Source of the DNA: UBA1479 sp040221095
GTDB lineage: Bacteria > Pseudomonadota > Alphaproteobacteria > Rhodospirillales > Casp-alpha2
Assembly (NCBI GenBank): GCA_040221095.1
Contig: JAVJVP010000003.1
Span: forward strand, 434,001 to 498,000
DNA length: 64,000 nt
Direction: 5' to 3'
This document shows, in pieces, positions 32,774-42,973 of this stretch. Under the pieces are notes generated by a model. The model saw only the letters and a list, made by a program, of their open reading frames with translations. It was not told the origin of the DNA and did not search any database. Each line of letters opens with the position of its first letter. Position 1 is the stretch's first letter. The position numbers and the translations under genes are program-made.

Positions 32774-34078
32774 ATGTTCAAGGAACATCCCCTGCGCCGC
32801 GCGTTGGCCGAGGAAATCCACGCCCGCCCGCCGGCGGACCTGGCGGCCCCCGTGCAGGTTTCGCACATCGCCCTGATATCGGGCGAGGACGGCATGGCGC
32901 CCCATGTCGCCCATCTGGAAGCGCTGTGCAAGCACTTCCGGGTCTCCCCGCCACCTGCGGACGCGACCCATTTTTCGACGGACCTGGGCGATCTGCGGCT
33001 CAAATGGGAGCGCCATACGGAATTCTCCACCTTCACCATCATCCGCCCGGGCGCCTTCGCCCAGCCGTTCAAGAGCACGGCCATCGACGGCCTGCCCAAG
33101 GACTGGCTGTCGGACCTGCCCGGTCAGGTCATCGCGGCCTGTCACGTCGCGGTGGAAAACACCGGCGGGGCCGGGCGGTCGCCGGCGGAAATCGCCGGCG
33201 CCTTCGACAACAACCCGCTGACGGGCTCCATCGTGTCCGGCCGCAAGGCCCGCTTCTGGACCGACTATCAACTTCACGCCGACGGCTTCTACCGCTTCCT
33301 TTTGGATGTCGATGCGATCGCCCCGCCGACCCTGGGCCGTCTGGTCCAGCGCATGCTGGAAATCGAGACCTACCGCATGATGGCCATGCTGGCCTTTCCC
33401 CTGGCCAAGGAATCGCGCCCGCGCCTGACGGCGGTGGAAACGAAATTGGGCGGCATCATCGCGCGGCTCGGCACCCGCGAGGCGGTCGAGGACGAACGCC
33501 AGTTGCTCGACGATCTGTCGGCCCTGGCGGCGGAGACCGAGGCCGTCAACGTCGCTACCGCCTACCGCTTCGCCGCCGCCCGCGCCTATCATGAACTGAT
33601 CAAGCGGCGCATGGCGTCGATGCGCGAGGAACGCATGGACGGCGTGCCGCCGGCCATGGATTTCCTCGACCGCCGCTTCGCCCCGGCCATGGAAAGCTGC
33701 GAGAACCTGTCGACGCGGGTGGAAAGCCTGTCGGGGCGCATCTCGCGGGCGACCTCGCTGCTGCGCACCCGGGTCGACGTCGCGCTGGAGGCCCAGAACC
33801 GCGACCTTCTGGAATCCATGAACCGCCGGGCGCGGCTGCAACTGCGCCTGCAGGAAACGGTCGAGGGCCTGTCCGTCGTCGCCATCAGCTACTACCTGCT
33901 GTCGCTGGTGTCCTACCTGGCCAAGGGGGCCAAGACGGCGGGCCTGTCCAATATCGATCCCTATGTCGTCGTCCTGGCGGCCTTCGTGCCCGTGGTCATC
34001 GGCATCTGGTTCGGCGTCCGGCGCATGCGCCGGGTGATCGAAAAATCGACGGACGGCCGGACGCCCCCCGATCCCTGA
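32774..34078 (+). CDS. DUF3422 family membrane protein
   Basis: A 434-residue protein of the uncharacterised DUF3422 family, common in alphaproteobacteria. It opens with H-P-L-R-R-A-L-A-E-E-I-H-A-R-P-P, the family hallmark, continues as a long soluble part with helical and coiled-coil-like segments (about 280-370), and ends with two transmembrane helices (about 370-390 and 399-415) followed by a basic tail. This two-helix C-terminal layout recalls CorA-like channels but no ion motif is seen. The start is either ATG 32774 or GTG 32768. It is divergent from tldD by about 107 bases. Confidence 0.85.
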   Translation: MFKEHPLRRALAEEIHARPPADLAAPVQVSHIALISGEDGMAPHVAHLEALCKHFRVSPPPADATHFSTDLGDLRLKWERHTEFSTFTIIRPGAFAQPFKSTAIDGLPKDWLSDLPGQVIAACHVAVENTGGAGRSPAEIAGAFDNNPLTGSIVSGRKARFWTDYQLHADGFYRFLLDVDAIAPPTLGRLVQRMLEIETYRMMAMLAFPLAKESRPRLTAVETKLGGIIARLGTREAVEDERQLLDDLSALAAETEAVNVATAYRFAAARAYHELIKRRMASMREERMDGVPPAMDFLDRRFAPAMESCENLSTRVESLSGRISRATSLLRTRVDVALEAQNRDLLESMNRRARLQLRLQETVEGLSVVAISYYLLSLVSYLAKGAKTAGLSNIDPYVVVLAAFVPVVIGIWFGVRRMRRVIEKSTDGRTPPDP

Positions 34079-34094
34079 CGGCGATGCTTGGCCC

Positions 34095-34122
34095 TTGACG
34101 TTTTCCGGGGCGGCTGTATTTT
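34095..34122 (+). promoter_or_regulatory. metZ: Promoter of metZ
   Basis: TTGACG (34095-34100) and TATTTT (34117-34122) are 16 bases apart. The implied transcription start at about 34129 falls exactly at the first base of the riboswitch stem at 34130, which supports both calls. Confidence 0.55.
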
Positions 34123-34129
34123 TCAGCTT

Positions 34130-34182
34130 CGTGGTGATTTGTTCGACCAGCTTGCGGCCACGTTAAAAATCCCGCTAAACGG
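34130..34182 (+). promoter_or_regulatory. SAM-II riboswitch
   Basis: The core CGTGGTGATTT (34130-34140), then CTTGCGGCCACGTTAAA (34151-34167) and CCGCTAAA (34172-34179) match the alphaproteobacterial SAM-II (metA-type) aptamer. Stem P1 pairs CGTGG (34130-34134) with CCACG (34158-34162); the downstream GCTAAA closes the pseudoknot on S-adenosylmethionine binding. It precedes metZ, a known class of target. A terminator follows directly. Confidence 0.88.
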
Positions 34183-34197
34183 TCTGTGGCGTTCTCG

Positions 34198-34232
34198 CCC
34201 TGACCCTTGTTTTTAGCGGTCGGGGTTTTTTT
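34198..34232 (+). terminator. Rho-independent attenuator between SAM-II aptamer and metZ
   Basis: CCCTGACC (34198-34205) pairs with GGTCGGGG (34218-34225) and is followed by seven T (34226-34232). The TTTAGCGG at 34212-34219 overlaps this stem and is exactly complementary to CCGCTAAA (34172-34179) of the aptamer, giving a competing antiterminator. SAM binding should free the terminator and stop metZ transcription. Confidence 0.8.
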
Positions 34233-34286
34233 ATGGCCGGGCCGAACCTGTGATTCAGAAGCCTGGAAGACTGAAGAGAGCGTGAG

Positions 34287-35492
34287 ATGACAGACGACAA
34301 CAGCAATCCCGAAACTTGGCGCCCGGCGACCCAGATGATACGCGGCGGCACCCTCCGTTCCAATTTCGAGGAAACGTCGGAGGCCATTTTCGCGACCTCG
34401 GGCTACGTCTACGCCTCGGCGGAACAGGCGGAACAGGCCTTCAAGGGCGAGGTCGACCGCTACATCTATTCGCGCTACGCCAATCCGACCGTGGTGATGT
34501 TCGAACGCCGCATGGCGCTGCTGGAAGGCGCCCAGTTCGGCATGGCCTTCGGCAGCGGCATGGCCGCCATGTTCGCGTCCTTGGCTAGTTTCGTGAAGGC
34601 AGGCGACCGGGTGGTCGCATCACGGGCCCTGTTCGGGTCCTGCCTCTACGTGGTCCAGGACCTGTTGCCGAAATACGGGGTCGAGACCGTTTTGGTCGAC
34701 GGCACGGATCTGGCGCAATGGGAAGCGGCCCTGTCCAAGCCGACCGTTGCCGTGTTCCTGGAAACGCCGTCCAACCCCTGTCTCGACATCATCGACGTGA
34801 AGGCCGTGGCCGACCTGACCCACAAGGCGGGCGGGCGGCTGATCGTCGACAACGTGTTCGCCACACCGGTGCTGCAAAAGCCGCTGACGCTGGGCGCCGA
34901 CATCGTCATGTATTCGACGACCAAGCATGTCGACGGTCAGGGCCGCTGCATGGGCGGCGCGCTTCTGACCAACGACGAGGCCTATTACACGGACCACCTG
35001 GTGCCCTGGATGCGCCATACCGGCCCGGCCATGAGCCCGTTCAACGCCTGGACCATGCTGAAGGGTCTTGAGACCATCGACATCCGCGTGCGCCAGCACT
35101 GCGCCAACGCGCGCGCCCTGGCCGAATTCCTCGAAAACCAGGCGGGGATCGTCAAGGTGCTCTACCCGGAACTGAAATCCCATCCGCAGCATGATCTTGC
35201 CATGAAGCAGATGGCGGCGGGCTCGACCATGCTGTCGTTCGAGCTGCCGGGCGGCAAGGCCGCCGCGTTCCGGTTCCTCAACGCCCTCAACCTGGTCGAT
35301 ATCTCCAACAACCTGGGCGACACCAAGTCCCTGACCACCCATCCGGCGACCACGACCCATCAGCGCCTGACGCCGGAAGACCGCGCGGCGCTCGGCATCG
35401 GCGACGGGCTGATCCGGCTGTCGGTCGGGCTGGAGGACGTCGAGGATCTGAAGGAAGACCTGGCGCGGGGGCTGAAGGCCGCGAACGGCTAG
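34287..35492 (+). CDS. metZ: O-succinylhomoserine sulfhydrylase (MetZ)
   Basis: A 401-residue Cys/Met-metabolism PLP enzyme that makes homocysteine from O-succinylhomoserine (or O-acetylhomoserine) and sulfide. The PLP lysine is Lys213 (Y-S-T-T-K-H-V-D-G-Q-G-R), with S-R-Y-A-N-P-T and E-T-P-S-N-P upstream. Close relatives in alphaproteobacteria are MetZ, and the SAM-II leader supports a methionine role. The ATG at 34287 follows a GAAGAGAG ribosome site. It converges with the rhodanese gene across a two-hairpin repeat. Confidence 0.92.
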   Translation: MTDDNSNPETWRPATQMIRGGTLRSNFEETSEAIFATSGYVYASAEQAEQAFKGEVDRYIYSRYANPTVVMFERRMALLEGAQFGMAFGSGMAAMFASLASFVKAGDRVVASRALFGSCLYVVQDLLPKYGVETVLVDGTDLAQWEAALSKPTVAVFLETPSNPCLDIIDVKAVADLTHKAGGRLIVDNVFATPVLQKPLTLGADIVMYSTTKHVDGQGRCMGGALLTNDEAYYTDHLVPWMRHTGPAMSPFNAWTMLKGLETIDIRVRQHCANARALAEFLENQAGIVKVLYPELKSHPQHDLAMKQMAAGSTMLSFELPGGKAAAFRFLNALNLVDISNNLGDTKSLTTHPATTTHQRLTPEDRAALGIGDGLIRLSVGLEDVEDLKEDLARGLKAANG

Positions 35493-35512
35493 CCGCTTCC
35501 TAACCTTGGTCA

Positions 35513-35579
35513 GTCACCCCCGCGAAGGCGGGGGGCCAGCGAGCGTGAAGTCTGGATTCCCGCCTGCGCGGGAATGACG
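35513..35579. repeat. Two-hairpin dispersed repeat, copy 1 (between convergent genes)
   Basis: GTCACCCCCGCGAAGGCGGGG opens a first hairpin (7-bp stem, GAAG loop); about 20 variable bases later ATTCCCGCCTGCGCGGGAAT forms a second (8-bp stem), ending TGACG. The same arrangement recurs at 57438-57497. Here it separates the ends of metZ and the rhodanese gene, so it could end transcription from both sides. Confidence 0.75.
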
Positions 35580-35590
35580 ATGCGGGAAGC

Positions 35591-36013
35591 TTACTTCTGC
35601 ACCCAGGGCAGGCCGTCGACTTTCCAGCCGGCGACGGCGCCGCGGTGGTTGTCTGCGTCCTTGTCGCCCTCGAAGCCGGTCAGGATGTTGTAGGACTTGG
35701 CGTAGCCCGCTTCCGTCGCGGCCTTGGCGGCGGCGATGGAGCGCACGCCCGAGCGGCACAGGAACAGCACGGTCGCATCCTTGTCGGCGACCTGGTCTTC
35801 CAGGTCGTCCGTGAACTCGGGATTGACCTCGCCCTTGGGAAACAGGACCCAGGAAATCATCCGCAGGTCCTTGCCCAGCGGCGACAGGTCCGGCAGGCCC
35901 ACATAGGCCCATTCCGCATGGGTGCGGACGTCGACCAGCACGGCCTTGGGGTCCTTCTGCAGAAGGTCCCAGGCGTCCTTGGGGCTGATGTCTCCGGCGT
36001 ATCCGTCCGTCAT
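35591..36013 (-). CDS. Single-domain rhodanese-like protein
   Basis: A 140-residue protein consisting of one rhodanese domain, with the active-site loop F-L-C-R-S-G-V-R-S and nucleophile Cys86, plus V-D-V-R near residue 27-30. It probably handles persulfide sulfur in the cytoplasm; the sulfur source is unknown. Placement next to metZ (convergent) and upstream of a ferredoxin-NADP reductase on the same strand fits a sulfur/redox neighbourhood but no pathway can be drawn. Confidence 0.88.
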   Translation of the reverse strand: MTDGYAGDISPKDAWDLLQKDPKAVLVDVRTHAEWAYVGLPDLSPLGKDLRMISWVLFPKGEVNPEFTDDLEDQVADKDATVLFLCRSGVRSIAAAKAATEAGYAKSYNILTGFEGDKDADNHRGAVAGWKVDGLPWVQK

Positions 36014-36078
36014 GGGAATGTCGTTCCTGGTTCGCTCGGCCCGTTACGAGATGCGGCCCATGTATCGCGCAGCACGCC

Positions 36079-37389
<1,311 letters not shown>

Positions 37390-37420
37390 CGGTCCTGGTT
37401 AACCCCTACCGGCGGTAAGG

Positions 37421-38443
37421 TCAATCGACCGTCCACGTCCGCCCGGCGCGCAGCAGCTTGTTGAAGTCGGGCTTTTCGCTCGGCATGTGGCTGCGGATCA
37501 GCTCGCCGACCTCGTCGTCGTAGCTTTGTCCCGGCGCGCAGTAAAGCACGCCCAGGGCCACGGGCATGGCCGGCGGCTCCATATGGGCGAGCAGGGTGGC
37601 GATCATCTTGTTGGTCTCGTCGTGGACCAGGATGTCGGCCTCGCTGACGCCGTTGTCACCGATCACCACGGCTTCCAGGGCCAGGGTCTGGGTGTTCAGG
37701 CGCAGGCCCTTTTCCCCGTCCTTGCCGAAGATCAGGGGCTTGCCGTGCTCGACATAGATCTGCCGGTCCGACGCCACGTCGCGGCCCGTGAAGTTCTCGA
37801 ACACGCCGTCGTTGTAGACCTTGCAGTTCTGGAAAATTTCGACGAAGGACGTGCCCTTGTGGGCATGGGCGCGGGCCAGCACGTCGGGCAGGTGCTTCTG
37901 GTTGGAATCGATGCCGCGGGCGATGAAACGCGCCCCCGCGCCGATCGCGAACACCGTGGCCGAGGCCGGATTGTCCAGCGAGCCCCAGGGTGTCGAGGGC
38001 GAGCGCGTGCCCTGGCGCGAGGTCGGCGAATACTGGCCCTTGGTCAGGCCGTAGATCTCGTTGTTGAACAACAGGAACTGCAGGTCGACGTTGCGGCGCA
38101 GCAGGTGGAACAGGTGGTTGCCGCCGATCGACAGGGCGTCGCCGTCGCCGGACACGACCCAGACGTCCAATCCCGGATTGGCCAGCTTCAGGCCCGTGGC
38201 GAAGGCGGGGGCGCGGCCGTGGATGGTGTGGAAGCCGTAGGTCTTGATGTAATAGGGAAAGCGCGCGGCGCAGCCGATGCCGGACACGAACACGGTGTTC
38301 TCGGGCTTGGCGCCGATATCGGCCAGGGTCTTCTGCACGCCCTTGAGGATGGCGTAGTCGCCGCAGCCGGGGCACCAGCGCACTTCCTGGTCCGTGGCGA
38401 AATCCTTAGGGGTCAGCTTTTCGGGCGGGGTGACGACGTTCAT
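37421..38443 (-). CDS. korB: 2-oxoacid:ferredoxin oxidoreductase, beta (TPP-binding) subunit
   Basis: A 340-residue subunit that binds thiamine diphosphate and an iron-sulfur cluster. R-W-C-P-G-C-G-D-Y near residues 22-30 supplies two cluster cysteines (24 and 27), and G-D-G-D-A-L-S-I-G-G-N-H is the TPP/Mg site. With KorA it converts a 2-oxoacid, probably 2-oxoglutarate, and CoA to the acyl-CoA while reducing ferredoxin. It follows korA with a one-base gap. Confidence 0.92.
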   Translation of the reverse strand: MNVVTPPEKLTPKDFATDQEVRWCPGCGDYAILKGVQKTLADIGAKPENTVFVSGIGCAARFPYYIKTYGFHTIHGRAPAFATGLKLANPGLDVWVVSGDGDALSIGGNHLFHLLRRNVDLQFLLFNNEIYGLTKGQYSPTSRQGTRSPSTPWGSLDNPASATVFAIGAGARFIARGIDSNQKHLPDVLARAHAHKGTSFVEIFQNCKVYNDGVFENFTGRDVASDRQIYVEHGKPLIFGKDGEKGLRLNTQTLALEAVVIGDNGVSEADILVHDETNKMIATLLAHMEPPAMPVALGVLYCAPGQSYDDEVGELIRSHMPSEKPDFNKLLRAGRTWTVD

Positions 38444-38444
38444 G

Positions 38445-40319
38445 TCAATGTCCCAACTTGGCGCGGATCGCGTCTTCGATTTCGGTGATCTTGAAGGGTT
38501 GGCCGGACACCTTGTTCAGGCCCTCGGCGGGCACCAGGTATTCGGCGCGCAGCACGTTGACGAGCTGCCCGTGGTTCATTTCCGGCACCAGGACCTGCTC
38601 AAATCCCTTCAACAGGCCGCCCAGGTTTTCCGGGAACGGCCAAATGTGGCGGATGTGGATATGACTGACGTCCAAACCCTCGGCCCGCAGGTTGGCGACG
38701 GCGCGGCTGATCGGCCCATAGGTCGATCCCCAGCCGACGACGGCCAATTTGCCTGACGCGTTGCCGTCCTCGACGCCCTGGGCCGGAATGTCGCGGGCGA
38801 TGCCCTCGATCTTGGCGAACCGGGTGTCGGTCATCTTCTGGTGATTGCCGGGATCGTAGGAAATGTTGCCGGAATCATAATCGCGCTCGATCCCGCCGAT
38901 GCGGTGTTCCAACCCGGGCGTGCCCGGAATGGCCCAGACCCGGGCCAGGGTTTCCGCGTCGCGCTGGAAGGGATGGAAGCCTTCCGGGTCGGTGCGGAAA
39001 TTGACCGGGATCTTGGCGTAATCGTTGATGTCCGGAATGCTCCACGGTTCGGCCGCGTTGCCGATATAGCCGTCGGTCAGGATGAACACCGGGGTCATGT
39101 ATTTGATGGCGATGCGCACGGCCTCGATCGCGACCTCGAAGCAGTCGGCGGGCGCGCGCGCGGCCAGCACGCAGAGCGGGCTGTCGGCGTTGCGGCCCAG
39201 CACGGCCTGATACAGGTCCGACTGTTCCGTCTTGGTCGGCATGCCGGTCGACGGCCCCGCGCGCTGCGAGTTGACGATGACCAGGGGCAGTTCCGCCGAA
39301 ATGGCGAGGCCGATGGCCTCGGTCTTGAGCGCGATGCCCGGGCCCGACGACGAGGTGACGCCGAGCGATCCGCCGAACGAGGCACCAATGGCGGCGCAGG
39401 CGGCGGCGATCTCGTCCTCCGCCTGGAAGGTCACGACGTTGTGGTCGATCATCTTGGACAGGGAATGCAGCAACTGCGACGCCGGCGTGATGGGGTAGGA
39501 CGCGAACACCATCTTGATGTCGGCCAGATGCGTGCCGGCGGCCAGGCCCCAGGCCAGGGCCTCGGCCCCGGTCACGGTACGGTAGGTGCCGGGTGCGATG
39601 TCGGCGGCGTCGACGTGGAAACCGTGCACGCCGTCGGGCAGTTCCATGGTTTCGGCGACCGTATGGCCCGCGTCCATGGCGGCGACGTTGGCGGCGGCGA
39701 TGTCCGGGCGCTTGCCGAACTTGGCGATCAGCCAGTCGGCGGTCGGCTTGCGGTCGCGGCCGTACATCCAATAGACGAAGCCCAGCGTCCACATGTTCTT
39801 GCAGCGCAGCGCCTCCTGCTTGGACAGGCCCGTGTCCTTGACCGCTTCCATGGTCAGCTTGGAAATGTCGAGGGCGACCAGGTGATAGCCGTCCAGGCTG
39901 CCGTCTTCCAACGGGTTGGCGTCGTAACCGGCCTTGCGCAGGTCGCGGTCGCCGAAGCTACCCGTGTCGGCGATGATGATGCCGCCCTGCTTCAGGCCAT
40001 GCAGTTCCACCTTCAGCGCCGCCGGGTTCATGGCGATCAGCATGTCGAAGGCGTCACCCGCGGTCTTGATCACGCGCGATCCGAAATTGATCTGGAACGA
40101 CGACACGCCGAAGGTCGTGCCGGCGGGGGCGCGGATTTCCGCGGGGAAATCGGGGAAGGTCGACAGGTCGTTGCCGGCGAAGGCGGTGGCCAGGGTGAAC
40201 TGGCCCCCCGTCAACTGCATGCCGTCGCCGGAGTCGCCGGCAAAGCGGACGACGGCGGATTCGACGGTTTCGCGCGGGGAGGGTTCGGTGGAGTTCTCGG
40301 CAAGTGCGGTGCTGGACAT
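38445..40319 (-). CDS. korA: 2-oxoacid:ferredoxin oxidoreductase, fused gamma-alpha subunit
   Basis: A 624-residue subunit in which the gamma domain (about 20-200, beginning V-R-F-A-G-D-S-G-D-G-M-Q) is fused to the alpha domain (from about 225), as in aerobic-type KGOR enzymes. The alpha part has Y-P-I-T-P-A-S and the G-P-S-T-G-M-P-T-K-T-E-Q-S-D-L substrate loop common to 2-oxoglutarate-type enzymes. The start ATG faces pmbA across a 270-base divergent spacer that must hold both promoters; I see no clear operator there. Confidence 0.92.
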   Translation of the reverse strand: MSSTALAENSTEPSPRETVESAVVRFAGDSGDGMQLTGGQFTLATAFAGNDLSTFPDFPAEIRAPAGTTFGVSSFQINFGSRVIKTAGDAFDMLIAMNPAALKVELHGLKQGGIIIADTGSFGDRDLRKAGYDANPLEDGSLDGYHLVALDISKLTMEAVKDTGLSKQEALRCKNMWTLGFVYWMYGRDRKPTADWLIAKFGKRPDIAAANVAAMDAGHTVAETMELPDGVHGFHVDAADIAPGTYRTVTGAEALAWGLAAGTHLADIKMVFASYPITPASQLLHSLSKMIDHNVVTFQAEDEIAAACAAIGASFGGSLGVTSSSGPGIALKTEAIGLAISAELPLVIVNSQRAGPSTGMPTKTEQSDLYQAVLGRNADSPLCVLAARAPADCFEVAIEAVRIAIKYMTPVFILTDGYIGNAAEPWSIPDINDYAKIPVNFRTDPEGFHPFQRDAETLARVWAIPGTPGLEHRIGGIERDYDSGNISYDPGNHQKMTDTRFAKIEGIARDIPAQGVEDGNASGKLAVVGWGSTYGPISRAVANLRAEGLDVSHIHIRHIWPFPENLGGLLKGFEQVLVPEMNHGQLVNVLRAEYLVPAEGLNKVSGQPFKITEIEDAIRAKLGH

Positions 40320-40589
40320 ATGTTGGTGATCCGTTGACGATCATCCGGCGTTTTTGAAAACGGCGGCTGCGATGTGGGCCTGCGACCGGTGCTCGCCGGC
40401 CGTCGATGCCTTGAAGAACCGCCCTGCGAGGCCGTTACTTCGTGATTTCGAATTATCTAGTGCACCCCATGGCGCAGAACAACCACAGTTTAAGTAGTGT
40501 TACAGTCCAAGATTATCCTGGCCCCGGGACCCCGGCGGGCCATATTTATGACAGCACCCTTCCAGTCCCCATAACCAAGACGGAACATC

Positions 40590-41933
40590 ATGACCGCCAC
40601 AGGCAATATTATCGACCGGCTTCAATCACTTATCGGCAAGGCCGAGGCGCTGGGCGCCGACGCGGCGGACGCGGTTTTCGTGCGCTCGGCGTCGCTGTCG
40701 CTGTCGCAGCGACTGGGAAATCCCGAAGATTTGATGCGTTCGGAGGACAATGATCTGGGCCTGCGCGTGTTCGTCGGCAAGCGCCAGGCGGTGGTTTCGT
40801 CGTCTGATATGTCCGATTCGGCCCTTGATGAACTGGCCGAGCGCGCCGTCGCCATGGCCCGCAACGTGCCCGAGGACGCCTTCTGCGGTCTCGCCGATCC
40901 GGACCAGCTGGCGGCCGACCTTGCCGACATCGATGATTTCGACCCGACGGAGCCCACGGCGGAACATCTGATCGCGCTCGCCGCCCGGACCGAGGACGCG
41001 GCCCGCGCCGTGCCCGGCGTGACCAATTCGGAAGGGGCCAGCGCCGGCTGGAGCTCGAGCGAGATCGCGCTGGTGACCTCGACCGGCTTCGCGCAGACGC
41101 GCCAGGCGTCGCGCCACAGCATCGGCGTCTCGGTCCTGGCCGGCACGGGCACGGCCATGGAGCGGGACTACGATTACGACACCAAGGTCTACGCCGCCGA
41201 CCTGGCCGACGCCGAAGCCATCGGCCGCTCGGCCGGGGAAAAGACCGTCCGCCGCCTCAACCCGCAGAAGGTCAAGACCCAGCAGGTGCCGGTGATCTTT
41301 GATCCGCGCGTCGCCAACACGATCCCGGGACATATGTCGTCCGCCATCAACGGGTCTTCCGTGGCCCGCGGCACGACGTTCCTCAAGGACGCCATGGGCA
41401 CGCAGATCTTCGCCGACGGCGTGACCATCGTCGACGATCCGCACCGCCGCCGGGGCCTGCGCTCCAAACCCTTCGACGGCGAGGGCGTGGCGACGCGGCG
41501 CCTCAACGTGGTCGAGAACGGCCGCCTGACGACCTGGATTCTCGACTGCCGCTCGGCCCGACAGTTGAAGCTGACGACCACGGGCCATGCCTCGCGCGGC
41601 ACCTCGTCGCCGCCGTCGCCGGGGGTGTCGAACCTGTACATGGAGGCGGGCACCATCTCGCCCCAGGACCTGATCGGCGGGATCAAGCAGGGCCTGTACG
41701 TGACGGAGCTGATCGGCATGGGGGTGAGCGGCGTGACCGGCGACTATTCCCGGGGCTGTTCCGGGTTCTGGATCGAGAACGGCGAGCTGACATTTCCGGT
41801 CAGCGAACTGACCATCGCCGGCAACCTGAAGGACATGTTCAAGGCCGTCACCCCGGCCGACGATCTGGAATTCAAGTACGGCACCAACGCGCCGACCCTG
41901 CGCATCGACGGCATGACCGTGGCCGGCAAGTGA
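40590..41933 (+). CDS. pmbA: PmbA/TldE, partner of TldD
   Basis: A 447-residue PmbA/TldE protein. It shares the fold of TldD but lacks the zinc-binding HExxxH, as expected, and has the conserved E-x-x-L-T-F-P-V-S-E-L-T-I-A-G-N-L end and G-M-G-V-S-G-V-T-G-D-Y-S-R-G motif. The TldD/E heterodimer degrades or matures short peptides in the cytoplasm. tldD is on the other strand 8 kb to the left, so the two are not in one operon. Divergent from korA. Confidence 0.93.
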   Translation: MTATGNIIDRLQSLIGKAEALGADAADAVFVRSASLSLSQRLGNPEDLMRSEDNDLGLRVFVGKRQAVVSSSDMSDSALDELAERAVAMARNVPEDAFCGLADPDQLAADLADIDDFDPTEPTAEHLIALAARTEDAARAVPGVTNSEGASAGWSSSEIALVTSTGFAQTRQASRHSIGVSVLAGTGTAMERDYDYDTKVYAADLADAEAIGRSAGEKTVRRLNPQKVKTQQVPVIFDPRVANTIPGHMSSAINGSSVARGTTFLKDAMGTQIFADGVTIVDDPHRRRGLRSKPFDGEGVATRRLNVVENGRLTTWILDCRSARQLKLTTTGHASRGTSSPPSPGVSNLYMEAGTISPQDLIGGIKQGLYVTELIGMGVSGVTGDYSRGCSGFWIENGELTFPVSELTIAGNLKDMFKAVTPADDLEFKYGTNAPTLRIDGMTVAGK

Positions 41934-41947
41934 CGGGGACAGGGACC

Positions 41948-42973
41948 ATGACCACCAACCGCCAGATCATCTTCACCTCCCGGCCCGAGGGCTGGGTCAC
42001 CCTGGACAATTTCGCCGCCCGCGACGCGGCGATGCCTGATGTCGGCGACGGCGACGTTTTGGTGCGGGCGATCTACATGTCCCTGGACCCCTACATGCGC
42101 GGGCGCATGGACGCGGCCAAATCCTATGCCGCCGGGTTCCAGTTGGGCGAGCCGCTGCAGGCCCGCGTGATCGGCCAGGTCGCGGCCTCGAAAAATCCGG
42201 ATTATGCGGAAGGTGCCCTGGTGTTCGGCGCGCTCGATTGGGCCGATTACACCCTGGTCCCGGGCGGCAGGGGGCTGAAGACGATCGATCCCGCCGCCGC
42301 CGACGTGCCGCTGACCTGGCATCTGGGTGCGCTGGGCATGCCGGGCATGACCGCCTGGGTCGGGCTCGGCTTCACCGACCCGAAACCGGGCGACACCCTG
42401 TTCGTCTCCGCCGCCTCGGGCGCGGTCGGCCAGATCGTCGGCCAGATCGGCCGCCTGCGCGGCTGCCGCGTCGTCGGCTGCGCCGGCACGGACGCCAAGG
42501 TCGCCTACCTGACGGACGACCTCGGGTTCGACGCGGCTTTCAACTACCGAGCCGCCGGCGACGACATTCTGGGGGCCCTCCAGGCCGCGGCGCCGAACGG
42601 CATCGACATCTATTTCGACAACGTCGGCGGGCAAGTGCTGGAGGCCGCCCTCGACGACGCCAACCGCTTCGCCCGCTTCGTCGAATGCGGCATGATCTCG
42701 CAGTACAACCTGACCCGCGACGAGACGCCGGGCATCCGCAACATGACCCATGTGGTGCGCAAGGCGATCCGCATGCAGGGCTTCATCGTCTCCGACCACG
42801 CCGCCCGGCGCGCCGAATTCGATGCGGAAATGATCGATTGGCTGAAGGCCGGAAAGATCAAATACCGGATCGACGTGGCCGAGGGCCTGGACGCCGCCCC
42901 CCAAGCCTTCATCGCCATGCTGAAGGGCGAGAACTTCGGCAAGCAGGTCGTGCGGATCGGGGACGAGCCCTAA
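41948..42973 (+). CDS. NADP-dependent oxidoreductase, MDR family (alkenal/curcumin-reductase type)
   Basis: A 341-residue zinc-independent medium-chain reductase. It has Y-M-S-L-D-P-Y-M-R-G-R-M near the N-terminus, G-M-P-G-M-T-A-W-V-G-L, and the cofactor loop S-A-A-S-G-A-V-G-Q-I-V-G-Q, features of the leukotriene B4 dehydrogenase / CurA group that reduces alpha,beta-unsaturated ketones and aldehydes with NADPH. The ATG at 41948 follows GGGGACAGGG and lies 14 bases after pmbA. Its last 4 bases overlap the DinB gene. Confidence 0.9.
   Translation: MTTNRQIIFTSRPEGWVTLDNFAARDAAMPDVGDGDVLVRAIYMSLDPYMRGRMDAAKSYAAGFQLGEPLQARVIGQVAASKNPDYAEGALVFGALDWADYTLVPGGRGLKTIDPAAADVPLTWHLGALGMPGMTAWVGLGFTDPKPGDTLFVSAASGAVGQIVGQIGRLRGCRVVGCAGTDAKVAYLTDDLGFDAAFNYRAAGDDILGALQAAAPNGIDIYFDNVGGQVLEAALDDANRFARFVECGMISQYNLTRDETPGIRNMTHVVRKAIRMQGFIVSDHAARRAEFDAEMIDWLKAGKIKYRIDVAEGLDAAPQAFIAMLKGENFGKQVVRIGDEP

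Noticed and set aside
41930..41947. GTG at 41930 as the start of the MDR oxidoreductase
   Set aside because: It overlaps the pmbA stop and adds six residues absent from the family; the ATG at 41948 has a purine-rich site before it.
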